NCBI GenBank assembly: GCA_019915015.1
Contig: JAHBBC010000004.1
Coordinates: 124,001 to 188,000, forward strand
From: Auriscalpium vulgare
Lineage: Eukaryota; Basidiomycota; Agaricomycetes; Russulales; Auriscalpiaceae
Direction of reading: 5' to 3'
Length of the DNA: 64,000 nucleotides
Of this stretch, positions 33,779 through 42,661 are shown piece after piece (within the stretch, counting starts at the first letter, position 1; each line of letters opens with the position of its first letter). The position numbers and the translations under genes are program-made. Under the pieces are notes generated by a model. The model searched no databases. It saw nothing but the letters and a program-made list of their open reading frames with translations, and was not told the origin of the DNA.

Positions 33779-35623
33779 GCCTGGTGCAAGTCCATCTTGC
33801 TCGGGCTGGTAAGTCCTCTTCGTCTTCCGTTGAGAACCTCGCGCTGACTTCGTCCCTCTAGAAAATGGCTCGGCCGCACCCGCAGTTCCAGGTCGAGCTC
33901 GGAGGGTGCTTGGCGCGCCTCCAGCACTACGCGGACCACCACGGCACGCCTGCGTGGGTCGACGACTCCGACGGCCTCCTGCAGCCGCTTCCTCCAGTAA
34001 GTCTTTTCCATTTTGTTGACTTCGCTCGATCGCTAACTCGGTTCGTTCCTAGAAACGCAGCGCCTTTGAGCTCATGCTCGAAGGCCAGCTCGCCGACGAC
34101 GACGTCGAGCTCGACTTTGCCGAAGTCGATTACGGACCCGCGGGGGCGGCTATTGCCACGCTGCCCGTCGCGAAGTCCGAGGGTGAGTCCGAGGTGCCGG
34201 GCGAGGAGCTGGAAGACGGCGAAGTCGCGGACGACGAGCCCGCAGAGGACGAGCTCGCCGACGAGGAGAAGGAGGAGGATTTCGAGGCGAAGAAGACGAA
34301 GAAGAAGGCGACCAAGCACCTCGTCCTCGAGTTGGACGACCCGACTTGGGCGAGGGACGCGAAGTGGGGAGCGCAGTACCGGGAGGCCAACGCGCTCGTG
34401 AAGACGATCCAGACGGGGAAGTACGACTACGAGTCGTACGGTTCGGTAAGTCGTTCGGCTTTGTTTCTTGGGTTCGGCGCTGACTTCGGCTCGTTTCTAG
34501 GTATGCGACTATTGTCGCGGGTACATCGCGACGCACGGGCACGCCTGCGCGCCGCAGATCGTCAAGATCCAAACGAAGGTGAAGGTGTCGTGCGCCCGCT
34601 GTATGATAGCGGTGCACGGGTGTTACTGGACGAACGGTCCAGTTGTTGAGTCAAGTAAGTTCGGTTTTGTCCTGTACGCATTCGAGTCGGAGCTGATGCC
34701 TTCGTAACAGAGAAAAAGGGCAAGACGGAAGATTCGGGCCTCAAGCGCGTGCCCGAGGCCTCGCCGGACCATGACGACGGTGTCGTGCAGCCGGCGGCGA
34801 AGAAGGTGAAGGCGACGCCCAAGGCGACGCCGAGGAAGGAGACGCGCGCCCAGGCGCAAAGTAAGTGACTTCGTTTGACTTCGTTCGAGGAGGAGAGCTG
34901 ACCCGAACCCACAGAGAAAAAGGCAGTGGTGTCGTCCGAAGTCGACCTGACTTCGGACGTCGAGATGGCAGGGCCGTCGCAGACGCAAGCGACGATGCCA
35001 GGTAAGAGCACGCCGCTCTTCCTGCCTAGTCCGAAGTCTGACTCGGAGCAAGACGTAGGATTCGGGACCGCGGGGGAGGACATGTGGGAGGAGATGGGCA
35101 AGGACCTCGAGGGTAAGTCGTCGCTTGATCGTGATCGCATTCCGAAGCTAACACAATCCTAGAAACCTCGGTTCGGCCTCCAAGCGCGCCGGTCGCGGGC
35201 CCGAGCAAGCCGAAGAACAAGGGCAAGGGCAAGGCCAGGGCGAAGTCGTCCCGAACGCGCCGCGTCATCCCCGTGCCCATCTACGGGAACGAGAAGAGGG
35301 TGCGCGGGCTGCCTCAGTCCGACCGCTTCACCGACCACACCCTCCCCGAACCGCCGACGCTGGAGGACCTGGAGGCCATGGCGAAGGCGATCGACGAGGT
35401 GCCGACGGACATCGGGCTCACCGAAGCTGAGCGCCGCATCGTCCGGATGATCCGGATCATGAAGGCCGACGCCATGACGCTCGCCTACCTCGTCCACCAC
35501 CGCATCATCGACCTTAACTGGGCCGAGACCCGGTACCTCAACCGGGCGCTGTGGGAGCGTTACAACGCGGGCGAACCGGTGACGCTGTACGGCGGAAATG
35601 CGGACGACAAGTCGGAGGATTGA

Positions 35624-36041
35624 GCGAAGTCGAGGGAAGTCGGCGAAGTCGAGGGGAAAGGGGCGAAGTCGAAAAGGAAAGGGGAAAGGGGGAGGAAAAT
35701 GTAAAATAGAATGATTGTGCTTGTTCTTGAGGCGTGAGCTTTGAATAGGATTCGTTTCTTGTGTTCGAACTGTGTGAGATCAACACGAAGTGAACGTACG
35801 AAAGCCGAAGCGACTTCGGGACTCTGAAGCGCACACAGCTAAGTCAGGAAAGATGAAAATTCGATTCTTTTGTTTAAGTCTCAGTACTCCTTCATAGACT
35901 TAGGACTTTGATCTTGAGTAGCCCTGCGCTACAGCGGTAAACGCGAGCGACTTAGTATAGTACAAAAGAAAATGAGATAAGAGACACGATGGGGAGGAGA
36001 GGGAAGTGGTGTGGATTCTGGAATGCGCTCCGTCGCGTTCT
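35624..36041. other. Non-coding spacer of Gypsy A between cargo gene and pol
   Basis: Convergent 3' ends of the cargo gene (+) and pol (-). It starts with four GAAGTCG-containing repeats (35627-35670) and has a pyrimidine/purine-rich run; no gene. Confidence 0.6.
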
Positions 36042-39000
36042 CTACTCTTGTTCGGCTTCTGCTTCATCATCAGGGGGCTCTACGTCGCGTTGCTCAACGT
36101 CGGGTGGATCTGCTTCGTCTTCGTTGCCTTGCGTCTCGCTTTGCTCGAGCTCGCGAAGTCGCTGAGTATCTATGTCGATGTCGCGAATGTCAATCTCGAT
36201 CGGTTCTCGACGAGCGAAGTAAGGAATGACTCGGAACGCGGCAATGGGGCGATCTAGAACGGAAGCGTCGAGGTCGGCGAGGATGTATGCGCCGCCTCGG
36301 TTGCGCGAAATGACGACGAGGGGACCGAGGTAACGTGGACGCATCTTGCGGTTGAGCGACTTCTCTATTGCGGTGTTGCGCATGAGTACGAGTGTTCCTC
36401 GTTTGAAGTCGAAGTCGCGAATCGTGTGCGAATGTTCAGCTTCAAAGCGTCGAGCGTTCTCGATGCGAGTCTCGTAGACTTGGGAGCGAAGTGCCGAGAT
36501 GTCGTCGTAACGCTTCTGGAGAGCGATGGCGCGGCGAGCGATGAGATCTGTAGTCGAGAGTATGGAATCTGGAGGGGGCTGGAGATACGTGGCTTCAGCA
36601 ATGTCCAGGGGAATGAGCGGGTGACAACCCGTGACCGCGAAGTAAGGCGAACAGCCCATGCGTTTCCGAACCGTGAGGCGCTCCGACCAGAAGACAGAGT
36701 GAGCGTGGCGCGCCCATTGTGACTGGTCTCCGTCTGCTGCTTTGAAGAGTGCCTGCCGAACATCGTAATGTGAGCGTTCGACTATACCGTTTGCTCGGGA
36801 GTTGTAGCCGCTGATTCGAATATGTCGGATGTGGTACAGCGTTTCGAGGTGCTCGAGGGCTTTGATGAACGGTTTGCCGTTGTCGGTGACGATCTCGCTA
36901 AGCGAACCCCAACGGGAGATGATTTCCTCGTAGAAGAACTTCGCGAGTGCGACAGAGTCCTCTTTCTTGAGTAGACGGAATTCGGGATACGAAGTGATGG
37001 AACATCGACCTTGGACGATGTAGCGGTACCCGTTCGAGGGCGGCATGTGCATGGTGTCGACGTAGATCTTCGCGAACAAAGAAGCGGGTGGCGCGACGGT
37101 TGGGGGTAGGAGGATTTGGAGTCGTTGACGCTGTTGGCAGATTAGACATGTCCGAACATACCACAGGACGTCGGCTTCGTAGGACGGCCACCAGAAGCGT
37201 TGGCCGATGAGCGAGCGTGTTGCGAACACTCCTCGATGGCCGACTTTGTCATGGCAGTCGATGAGGATGTCGACGCGGCGTTTTTTGTGCGGGACGAGCT
37301 TGTGTCCGCCATCTTTGTTACGACGCCAGAGGCGATCTCTAGTAACGAAGAACTTGGTGGCGTAGCGAACGAATGTGGTGAACTCGGAGTCGGTCATTTT
37401 CTCGGGACGTACTGGGTCTTCTAGCCAATCTCGGACGTAGATGATGCGTTTGTCGGCTTTGTGTGCGGCTTCGGTGCGCGGGATCTCGCCATATCGCAGC
37501 ACCGGGGGCTCCTCCTCCATACTTTGATTCTGACCGTCCTCGGTCAGTGCGAACACCTCGTGGACGGACGCGGAAGGGGTAGAAGGAGTCCAAGTCGGTT
37601 GCTCGTTCATGCTGGCGGTGTGGGCGATGTTCAGGAAGCCGTACAACTCGTCGATCCAATCGTCGAAGTCGTCGTCTTCAACTTCGGGAGGATCTCCAGG
37701 CTGCCGAACGCGTCGGGAGAGACCGTCGGGGCCGTGAAAAATTCCTGGGACGTGCCGAAGTAGAAATTTGAAGGCGAGGATGGAGATAATCCAGCGATTG
37801 GTGCTCACAGTGGGGACTAGATCAGGGTGCTTCAGCATACCGCCAATGGAAAGAGCGTCAACCTCGATGATGAGGTTCCGAAGTCCGATGAGGTAGATCT
37901 TCAGCGTCTTCAATGCGCGGTAGAGACCATAGATTTCGAGCTTCGGCTGCGAGAAGCGACGTTCGCGATCGTTTAGCGATATTGATCCGAACCGACTATA
38001 GTATCGCTTCTTTTTATTCTCTTCGTCTTCTTGGGCGAGGATGTAGCCAACGGCGATGTAGGAGGTGTCGACGGCGAGGATGACGGCGGCGGGAGATTCG
38101 TAGTCGATGGCTCGAAGTGCTTCGGAATGAACGAGTGCGTCCTTGAGGTACTCTTGTGCGATAAGTTGCTCGGTACCATACTCGAAGTCAACTCCTTTGC
38201 GCGTGAGCTTCGTGAGGGGCCAAGCGTGCTTCGCGAAGTCCTTGATGAAGATCCGACAAACGCCAACGGTTCCGAGGAACGCGCGAACATCTGAAAGATC
38301 TTTACAAGGCCCCCAATTGGTGATCGCGGAGATGGTGGTAGGGTCTGCACGTCTGCCTTCTGGAGTGCAGAGATGGCGAAGAACCGTGAACTCGCGCGAT
38401 ATGAGGATCGACTTCGTACCGGAGAAGGTGCCCTCCGAATAGCGCATGCGTTGGAGGATTCGGTTCGTGTTGAGGAGATGTTCCCAGACGAAGCGACGGA
38501 TGTCTGGGTTCTCTGGTATCATCTCATACGAACCGTCCGCGAGCTTGTAGTCCGACTTCGGGCCTTTGATGGGGACATCGTCGATGAAGGGGATGGTATA
38601 TGTCGGAATCTCTTCGCGAAGTATGTGGGTGACGTCGTCGTGGAAAATCGGGACCGAGTTCGTCCAACCCATCGGCAGGGTGACGAGGCGATGCGCGCCG
38701 TAGGGGGTTTGGAAGGTGGTGAAGTCGCGGGATCGTTCGTCAATGACTCGCTCGTCGTAGCCGACGTACAGGTCGAGGATACCACCGCAAGCACGACCTC
38801 CGAACTGCTCGGCGAGGTGCTCTTGGATAGGCGGGACTCCGGAATGTGCGACCGTGACGGCGTTGAGCGGTTCGAGCGAGTGGACGATGCGAAGCTTACC
38901 GTCCTTCTTCGCGACGCAAAACCACTTCGATCGATAGGAGGAGTTGGAAGGTTCGTAGACGCCTGCATCGATCTTCTTCTTGATCATTCTGCAGACTTCG

Positions 39001-40076
39001 TCGCGGATGCCTGGGGGTATGGGGATGTTACGATCGACCCAAGGGACATGCGCGACCACTGGGATTTGAATAGGCGGAAAGTACTCCTCTTTGAAGCTTC
39101 CTCGCTCGTTCTCGGCCCAGGCGAACGCTTCGTTTTGCTCGGAGATGGTGTTGTGGAGAAGGTCGCGCTCGGTCGGTGTCAAGAAATCGTAGTTCGCAAG
39201 GGCGTCCATGGCGTCGTGTCGCTCTTGGGTATATCGACCGGTAGGTGTGAACTTCGGAGGATGAGGGTTGAGCGGCGGCATGGACGCGAGTGGATCGCCG
39301 GTGATGTTGCGCTCGATTCGGAAGCCTTCAGGAAGCGTACCTAGGACGGGTTTGACTTTCTGCCCAACTGGTTTGTACTTCTTCTTGCCGATGAAGGTGT
39401 CGTGGATGTCGGCGTCGTGTGTCGAAGGCGAAGTCGCGGGCGTGGCCAAGAAAGGAGTCGAAGTGTGCTGGGTGCCAAGATAAGAGTCTGGGGATGTTTG
39501 GGAAAGTGAGGGGGATGGCGTCATCGGTCCTGTGGAACTGGGCGGGGATTGCAAACCGGGACCGAGGGGTTGCGAACTGAGAACGTAAGTACGCGAGGAC
39601 TGAGGAGACGAGGACGATGCGGCAAACTGGTTCGGAACTGCGTGTTTGGGATCAAGATGGGGGTGCTCAGCCGTCAGTGGCTTGCGAGGCGGCGCGGGAC
39701 ATATATTCTGCATGAAAGAAGGCGCGGAGTGTTCGGGAAGATGTGAGCGTGCTTCGGAAGCGGTGACGTATGCGTGGCGAACCGCCGACTCGTCCGAGGA
39801 GTCGATTTGGGTATAGGCGATGATCCGGACATTGTCTCCTTCACCTTCGATGATCATGGCGATGGAGTTGCCTTCGTCGACTTCGTCTTCAAAGTCGGGC
39901 TTGAGCAATTTGCTCCTCGCGAAACCGATGGTGTCCCCGAGGATATGTGGGGATGACGAGGCGGTCACCTGTGTTCGGGTTGCGGATGGTGACCGTCTGG
40001 TCCTCGTTCTGGAAGTTCTGAACGATCGACTCGGTGAGGACGTCGAAGGGGCGACCGAGGAGAATGTCGTAGGCAA
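36042..40076 (-). CDS. pol: Gypsy A Pol: reverse transcriptase, RNase H, integrase
   Basis: 1344 codons from the first ATG (40076), overlapping the end of gag by 188 nt in a +1/-2 register. After a Ser/Thr/Pro-rich linker, IGKKKYKPVGQKVKPVL starts the region shared with element B. Key sites: RT FIDDV (about residue 495), RNase H AVDTS (about 668) with KLEIYG and EVDALS, integrase zinc finger CHDKVGH...CLIC, then Asp in YVDTMHM (about 1005), Asp in IVTDNG (about 1065) and Glu in IVERSH (about 1101). The tail is acidic. No stop or frameshift inside. Translation probably needs recoding or reinitiation from gag. Confidence 0.92.
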   Translation of the reverse strand: MPTTFSSVAPSTSSPSRSFRTSRTRTRRSPSATRTQVTASSSPHILGDTIGFARSKLLKPDFEDEVDEGNSIAMIIEGEGDNVRIIAYTQIDSSDESAVRHAYVTASEARSHLPEHSAPSFMQNICPAPPRKPLTAEHPHLDPKHAVPNQFAASSSSPQSSRTYVLSSQPLGPGLQSPPSSTGPMTPSPSLSQTSPDSYLGTQHTSTPFLATPATSPSTHDADIHDTFIGKKKYKPVGQKVKPVLGTLPEGFRIERNITGDPLASMPPLNPHPPKFTPTGRYTQERHDAMDALANYDFLTPTERDLLHNTISEQNEAFAWAENERGSFKEEYFPPIQIPVVAHVPWVDRNIPIPPGIRDEVCRMIKKKIDAGVYEPSNSSYRSKWFCVAKKDGKLRIVHSLEPLNAVTVAHSGVPPIQEHLAEQFGGRACGGILDLYVGYDERVIDERSRDFTTFQTPYGAHRLVTLPMGWTNSVPIFHDDVTHILREEIPTYTIPFIDDVPIKGPKSDYKLADGSYEMIPENPDIRRFVWEHLLNTNRILQRMRYSEGTFSGTKSILISREFTVLRHLCTPEGRRADPTTISAITNWGPCKDLSDVRAFLGTVGVCRIFIKDFAKHAWPLTKLTRKGVDFEYGTEQLIAQEYLKDALVHSEALRAIDYESPAAVILAVDTSYIAVGYILAQEDEENKKKRYYSRFGSISLNDRERRFSQPKLEIYGLYRALKTLKIYLIGLRNLIIEVDALSIGGMLKHPDLVPTVSTNRWIISILAFKFLLRHVPGIFHGPDGLSRRVRQPGDPPEVEDDDFDDWIDELYGFLNIAHTASMNEQPTWTPSTPSASVHEVFALTEDGQNQSMEEEPPVLRYGEIPRTEAAHKADKRIIYVRDWLEDPVRPEKMTDSEFTTFVRYATKFFVTRDRLWRRNKDGGHKLVPHKKRRVDILIDCHDKVGHRGVFATRSLIGQRFWWPSYEADVLWYVRTCLICQQRQRLQILLPPTVAPPASLFAKIYVDTMHMPPSNGYRYIVQGRCSITSYPEFRLLKKEDSVALAKFFYEEIISRWGSLSEIVTDNGKPFIKALEHLETLYHIRHIRISGYNSRANGIVERSHYDVRQALFKAADGDQSQWARHAHSVFWSERLTVRKRMGCSPYFAVTGCHPLIPLDIAEATYLQPPPDSILSTTDLIARRAIALQKRYDDISALRSQVYETRIENARRFEAEHSHTIRDFDFKRGTLVLMRNTAIEKSLNRKMRPRYLGPLVVISRNRGGAYILADLDASVLDRPIAAFRVIPYFARREPIEIDIRDIDIDTQRLRELEQSETQGNEDEADPPDVEQRDVEPPDDEAEAEQE
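37511..37547 (-). other. Internal hairpin-PPT copy inside Gypsy A pol
   Basis: The 18 bases CCTCCTCCATACTTTGAT (plus-strand reading, 37511-37528) are identical to the 3' PPT at 18982-18999. Next to them is the stem CTGACCG / CGGTCAG (37530-37547) with loop AGGA on the minus strand. It lies between RNase H and integrase coding, the place of a central polypurine tract in lentiviruses. Confidence 0.6.
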
Positions 40077-42198
40077 CGTTCCGCACGATATGAACCTGGA
40101 GGTACAATGTCATGCTTCCGAACTTGATAGGAACGTTACGTGCCAGCCCGAGCGACTCGGAAACCTGCTTGTTCGCCGATTGGAGGCGAATCTTGATCTC
40201 GGGGTCGTAGTGAAGCTCGAGGAAGTGACATACCTCCTCGCTCATCGCTATTACCTGAGATCCAGGGTCGAGAAGGCATTCGATGGCGACTCGGCTGGCG
40301 ACAATCCCGTCGATGGACCGAAGCGAGTGGGAGTCGTTTGCGACGGTCAACGCGTCGGGATCGAACATGCTGTCGTGCGTGTGAGAGTTCAGGTAGACCT
40401 CGATCGGGTCGCTCATGACGCCTTTGTTCGATGCCGGCCAAACGGAGTCGACGGTCGACCTGCGTGGATCGGGGGCGTAGTGGGCGAGGAGTACCGTTTC
40501 CGAAGCTCGGATTGCCGCTGCTGGCGAAGTGAGCTCCTCGTCGGGTACCTCCTCGATCGTGACTTTGTGGCTTGGCTCTACTTCCTGGACGTTCGCTGCT
40601 CGACGAGGCGTAATCGCGTCGCGGAACTTCTGGCGAACCTCGGGGGCGAGCGAGAGCAGTTCTTCCGGCGTGAGCGAAAGTCGAACCTCCTTCATGGCGC
40701 GTTCGAAGACGGCGTCGGCCAATTCGGTGCGGTGAACCGGCGGCGCGTTGCGAAATTGTGGTTCGCGAACGGCTGGTTTGCTCGGATCGGCTGGAACCGT
40801 CTTCGGTTTGATGGGGGCGGAGGTCGCGTCGCGGACGTTGCGGAATGGGTGAACTGGAATTTGCTCAACTTCGCTTGCCTCGGGTTCGGGTGCCTGTGGT
40901 GCTTGCTTCGGCGGCTCTGCTTGCGCAATCTTCGGAGGCGGTGGGCCAACTTTGGCTTTAGCCGGGCGAGTAATCTCGACCCCATCGAAGACTTGCGCAT
41001 ATGCAGCATGTTGCGACCGAAGTGCAGCCAGTTCGGCTTCGAGTCCTGCGATGCGATCTACCTTCGTGAGCGAAAACGTCTGAAGCGGAGTGGGGAGCAA
41101 TTCCATCATGAGGGTCGAAGCTACCACGGGTTTGACCGAAGGGTTGCGACGATACCACTCCTGGACTCGGTCGCGCAAGAAGTCGCCGGTGATGGCCCGA
41201 GGAACGAAGCTGCCGTTCGCTAGCGTGACCTTGCCTTCGCCGTTCCGAACGATAAGGCCTGCGCGAACGTCTTCTTCGACGAGCTCGCAAGACGATATAC
41301 GATGTTCGGAGCTTCCACAGTACAAACAACGTCCGGCAAGGCGCAGCATTGCTGCTGCGCGTGCGTCTGCTGAGGAAGTACTTGCGGTGGAAGACGCGAC
41401 TGCGGCTGGTGCTGCTGCTGCTTCGACTGCGTTCGCTGCCGCTTTGATCGGGCCCGATAGTGTTGCGAGCGAACCACCTTGCATCAAGCTTCGGACGAGT
41501 GTCGCAAGGAGATCTTCTGCTTTGATGGTTGGGGCAGGTGAAGGCGTGGCGGCGACGACAACTGGCGCTGGGGGAACGACTGGGGTGGCTACGTGCGCGC
41601 CGGTCCGAAACGCGTCGGCGTCGGACTGGAGGACGTACTGCCCGGCGAGATAGGCGTCCGAGACGTCGTAAGGGTCGCCTGCGATGACGTCGGGCTTCTT
41701 GATCTGGAGCCGAGAGTTAACCTTCGGCCAGAGGGCGTTCGGGATACCTCGGGAGAACGCTCGGTTCTGCTCCATCGTCGACAGACGTCCTTTGAGCACT
41801 AGGAAGCCCGAAATGGTCAGATACTCTCGATGATACGTAGCAAAGTCGTCGAGAGTCAACGTAGGCTTTGCTCGCGTCTGTTTGACGAGCTCGTCTAGGT
41901 CGGCCGTTGTATACGCTCGGTCGGCGTCGGCTCCTGGATAGAGCTTACCGACCGCTACCTTGAACTCGTCGTATGTGGCGTTGCCAGTGAATTCGATCAT
42001 TGCGTCGAACAGGTCGGCGGTTGCTGTGGGGACGTAGTTCTTCGTCCAATCCTTCTTCGCGCGGTCAGTGACGACGCCCGCAGGTCCGAAGAACGCTTCA
42101 AGGTCAGGCCAAAACCTACGGATCTCGCGGGGTTTGTCCGGCGTGAACACAGGCGCTGTTCGGGCGAGCCTAGATGGCATCGGGACGAGGGCGGCCAT
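39889..42198 (-). CDS. gag: Gypsy A Gag-protease polyprotein
   Basis: 769 codons from ATG 42198 (MAALVPMPSRLART) to TGA at 39889. The capsid-like region has LYPGADADRAY and NRAFSRGIP, aligned with element B (LYPGADGERKY, DFAFLRGLP). A zinc knuckle CLYCGSSEHRISSC (about residue 289) follows, then a coiled-coil-like stretch (GLEAELAALRSQHAAY). The retropepsin-like domain has LDPGSQVIAMS (about 641) and YDILLGRPFDV. The open frame continues upstream of the first ATG with Pro-rich sequence but no other Met, so about 460 nt between PBS and ATG form a leader or hold an unrecognised start. Confidence 0.88.
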   Translation of the reverse strand: MAALVPMPSRLARTAPVFTPDKPREIRRFWPDLEAFFGPAGVVTDRAKKDWTKNYVPTATADLFDAMIEFTGNATYDEFKVAVGKLYPGADADRAYTTADLDELVKQTRAKPTLTLDDFATYHREYLTISGFLVLKGRLSTMEQNRAFSRGIPNALWPKVNSRLQIKKPDVIAGDPYDVSDAYLAGQYVLQSDADAFRTGAHVATPVVPPAPVVVAATPSPAPTIKAEDLLATLVRSLMQGGSLATLSGPIKAAANAVEAAAAPAAVASSTASTSSADARAAAMLRLAGRCLYCGSSEHRISSCELVEEDVRAGLIVRNGEGKVTLANGSFVPRAITGDFLRDRVQEWYRRNPSVKPVVASTLMMELLPTPLQTFSLTKVDRIAGLEAELAALRSQHAAYAQVFDGVEITRPAKAKVGPPPPKIAQAEPPKQAPQAPEPEASEVEQIPVHPFRNVRDATSAPIKPKTVPADPSKPAVREPQFRNAPPVHRTELADAVFERAMKEVRLSLTPEELLSLAPEVRQKFRDAITPRRAANVQEVEPSHKVTIEEVPDEELTSPAAAIRASETVLLAHYAPDPRRSTVDSVWPASNKGVMSDPIEVYLNSHTHDSMFDPDALTVANDSHSLRSIDGIVASRVAIECLLDPGSQVIAMSEEVCHFLELHYDPEIKIRLQSANKQVSESLGLARNVPIKFGSMTLYLQVHIVRNVAYDILLGRPFDVLTESIVQNFQNEDQTVTIRNPNTGDRLVIPTYPRGHHRFREEQIAQARL

Positions 42199-42639
42199 TG
42201 CTGGTGGTTGTGCGGAGTATGCGGGTGGTGGGTGGATAGGGCGGAGCGAAGTGAGTTGCGAAGTCTGTGGGCGTTTCGGAAGCGAAGGCGAAGGCGAAGG
42301 CGGAGTGCGCGGGGTCGGAGGTTGCGATGGGTGAAGAGGGGTGAGAGTCGATAGCGGTGGCAGCGGCGAAAGAGATCGCAGAGGCGTAGAAAATCCGCCG
42401 GGAACGTGGAAGTCGAAGTCGAAGTCAGGGTCGGCGTCGTGCTGAGTACCTGAAGGTTCGGGGAGAACGTCGTTGTTTACCTCGTCTTCGGAAGCCTCGT
42501 CGGAATGCGGGTCGTCAGCGGCGGGGTAGACGACGTGGGACCGACGAACTTCGTCGGCGAGGGTGGCGGAGCGAAGTCGATAGCGAGAGACGAATGGCGA
42601 AGTTGCTTCGGAAGGCTTTGGAGGAATGGTGACAGATAA

Positions 42640-42657
42640 CCCTCGCGGTGGGCTCCA
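42640..42657 (-). other. Gypsy A primer binding site
   Basis: The minus strand reads TGGAGCCCACCGCGAGGG 4 nt after the 5' LTR, the same 18 nt as in element B. Confidence 0.8.
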
Positions 42658-42661
42658 AAAG

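Larger units (their letters stand above)
19560..35623 (+). pseudogene. Antisense cargo gene of Gypsy A, split by Gypsy B
   Basis: The gene lies between pol and the 3' LTR, opposite to gag-pol. Exons: 19560-19679 joined to 33779-33808 across element B, then 33862-33996, 34053-34445, 34501-34654, 34711-34860, 34915-35112 and 35163-35623, all in frame with 50-56-nt introns (GTAAGT...AG). The start encodes MSASTSSRSTKAKVS; a Glu/Asp/Lys-rich segment follows; exon 4 has CDYC, a spaced Cys and CARC, a probable Zn-binding site; the C-terminus is basic, then ERRIVRMIRIMKAD. A TATA-like GATAAAAGG lies about 95 nt upstream. Element B breaks exon 1. The function is unknown; a nucleic-acid or Gag-like role is only suggested by the Cys motif. 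Confidence 0.65.

Noticed and set aside
36042..36260. Chromodomain at the end of Pol A
   Set aside because: The tail after the integrase is acidic, without the aromatic cage pattern.
38373..39344. 323-codon plus-strand open frame in element A
   Set aside because: Antisense to the RT coding region, whose motifs are unmistakable.
39820..41223. 467-codon plus-strand open frame in element A
   Set aside because: Antisense to gag-protease and without its own domain or splice pattern.
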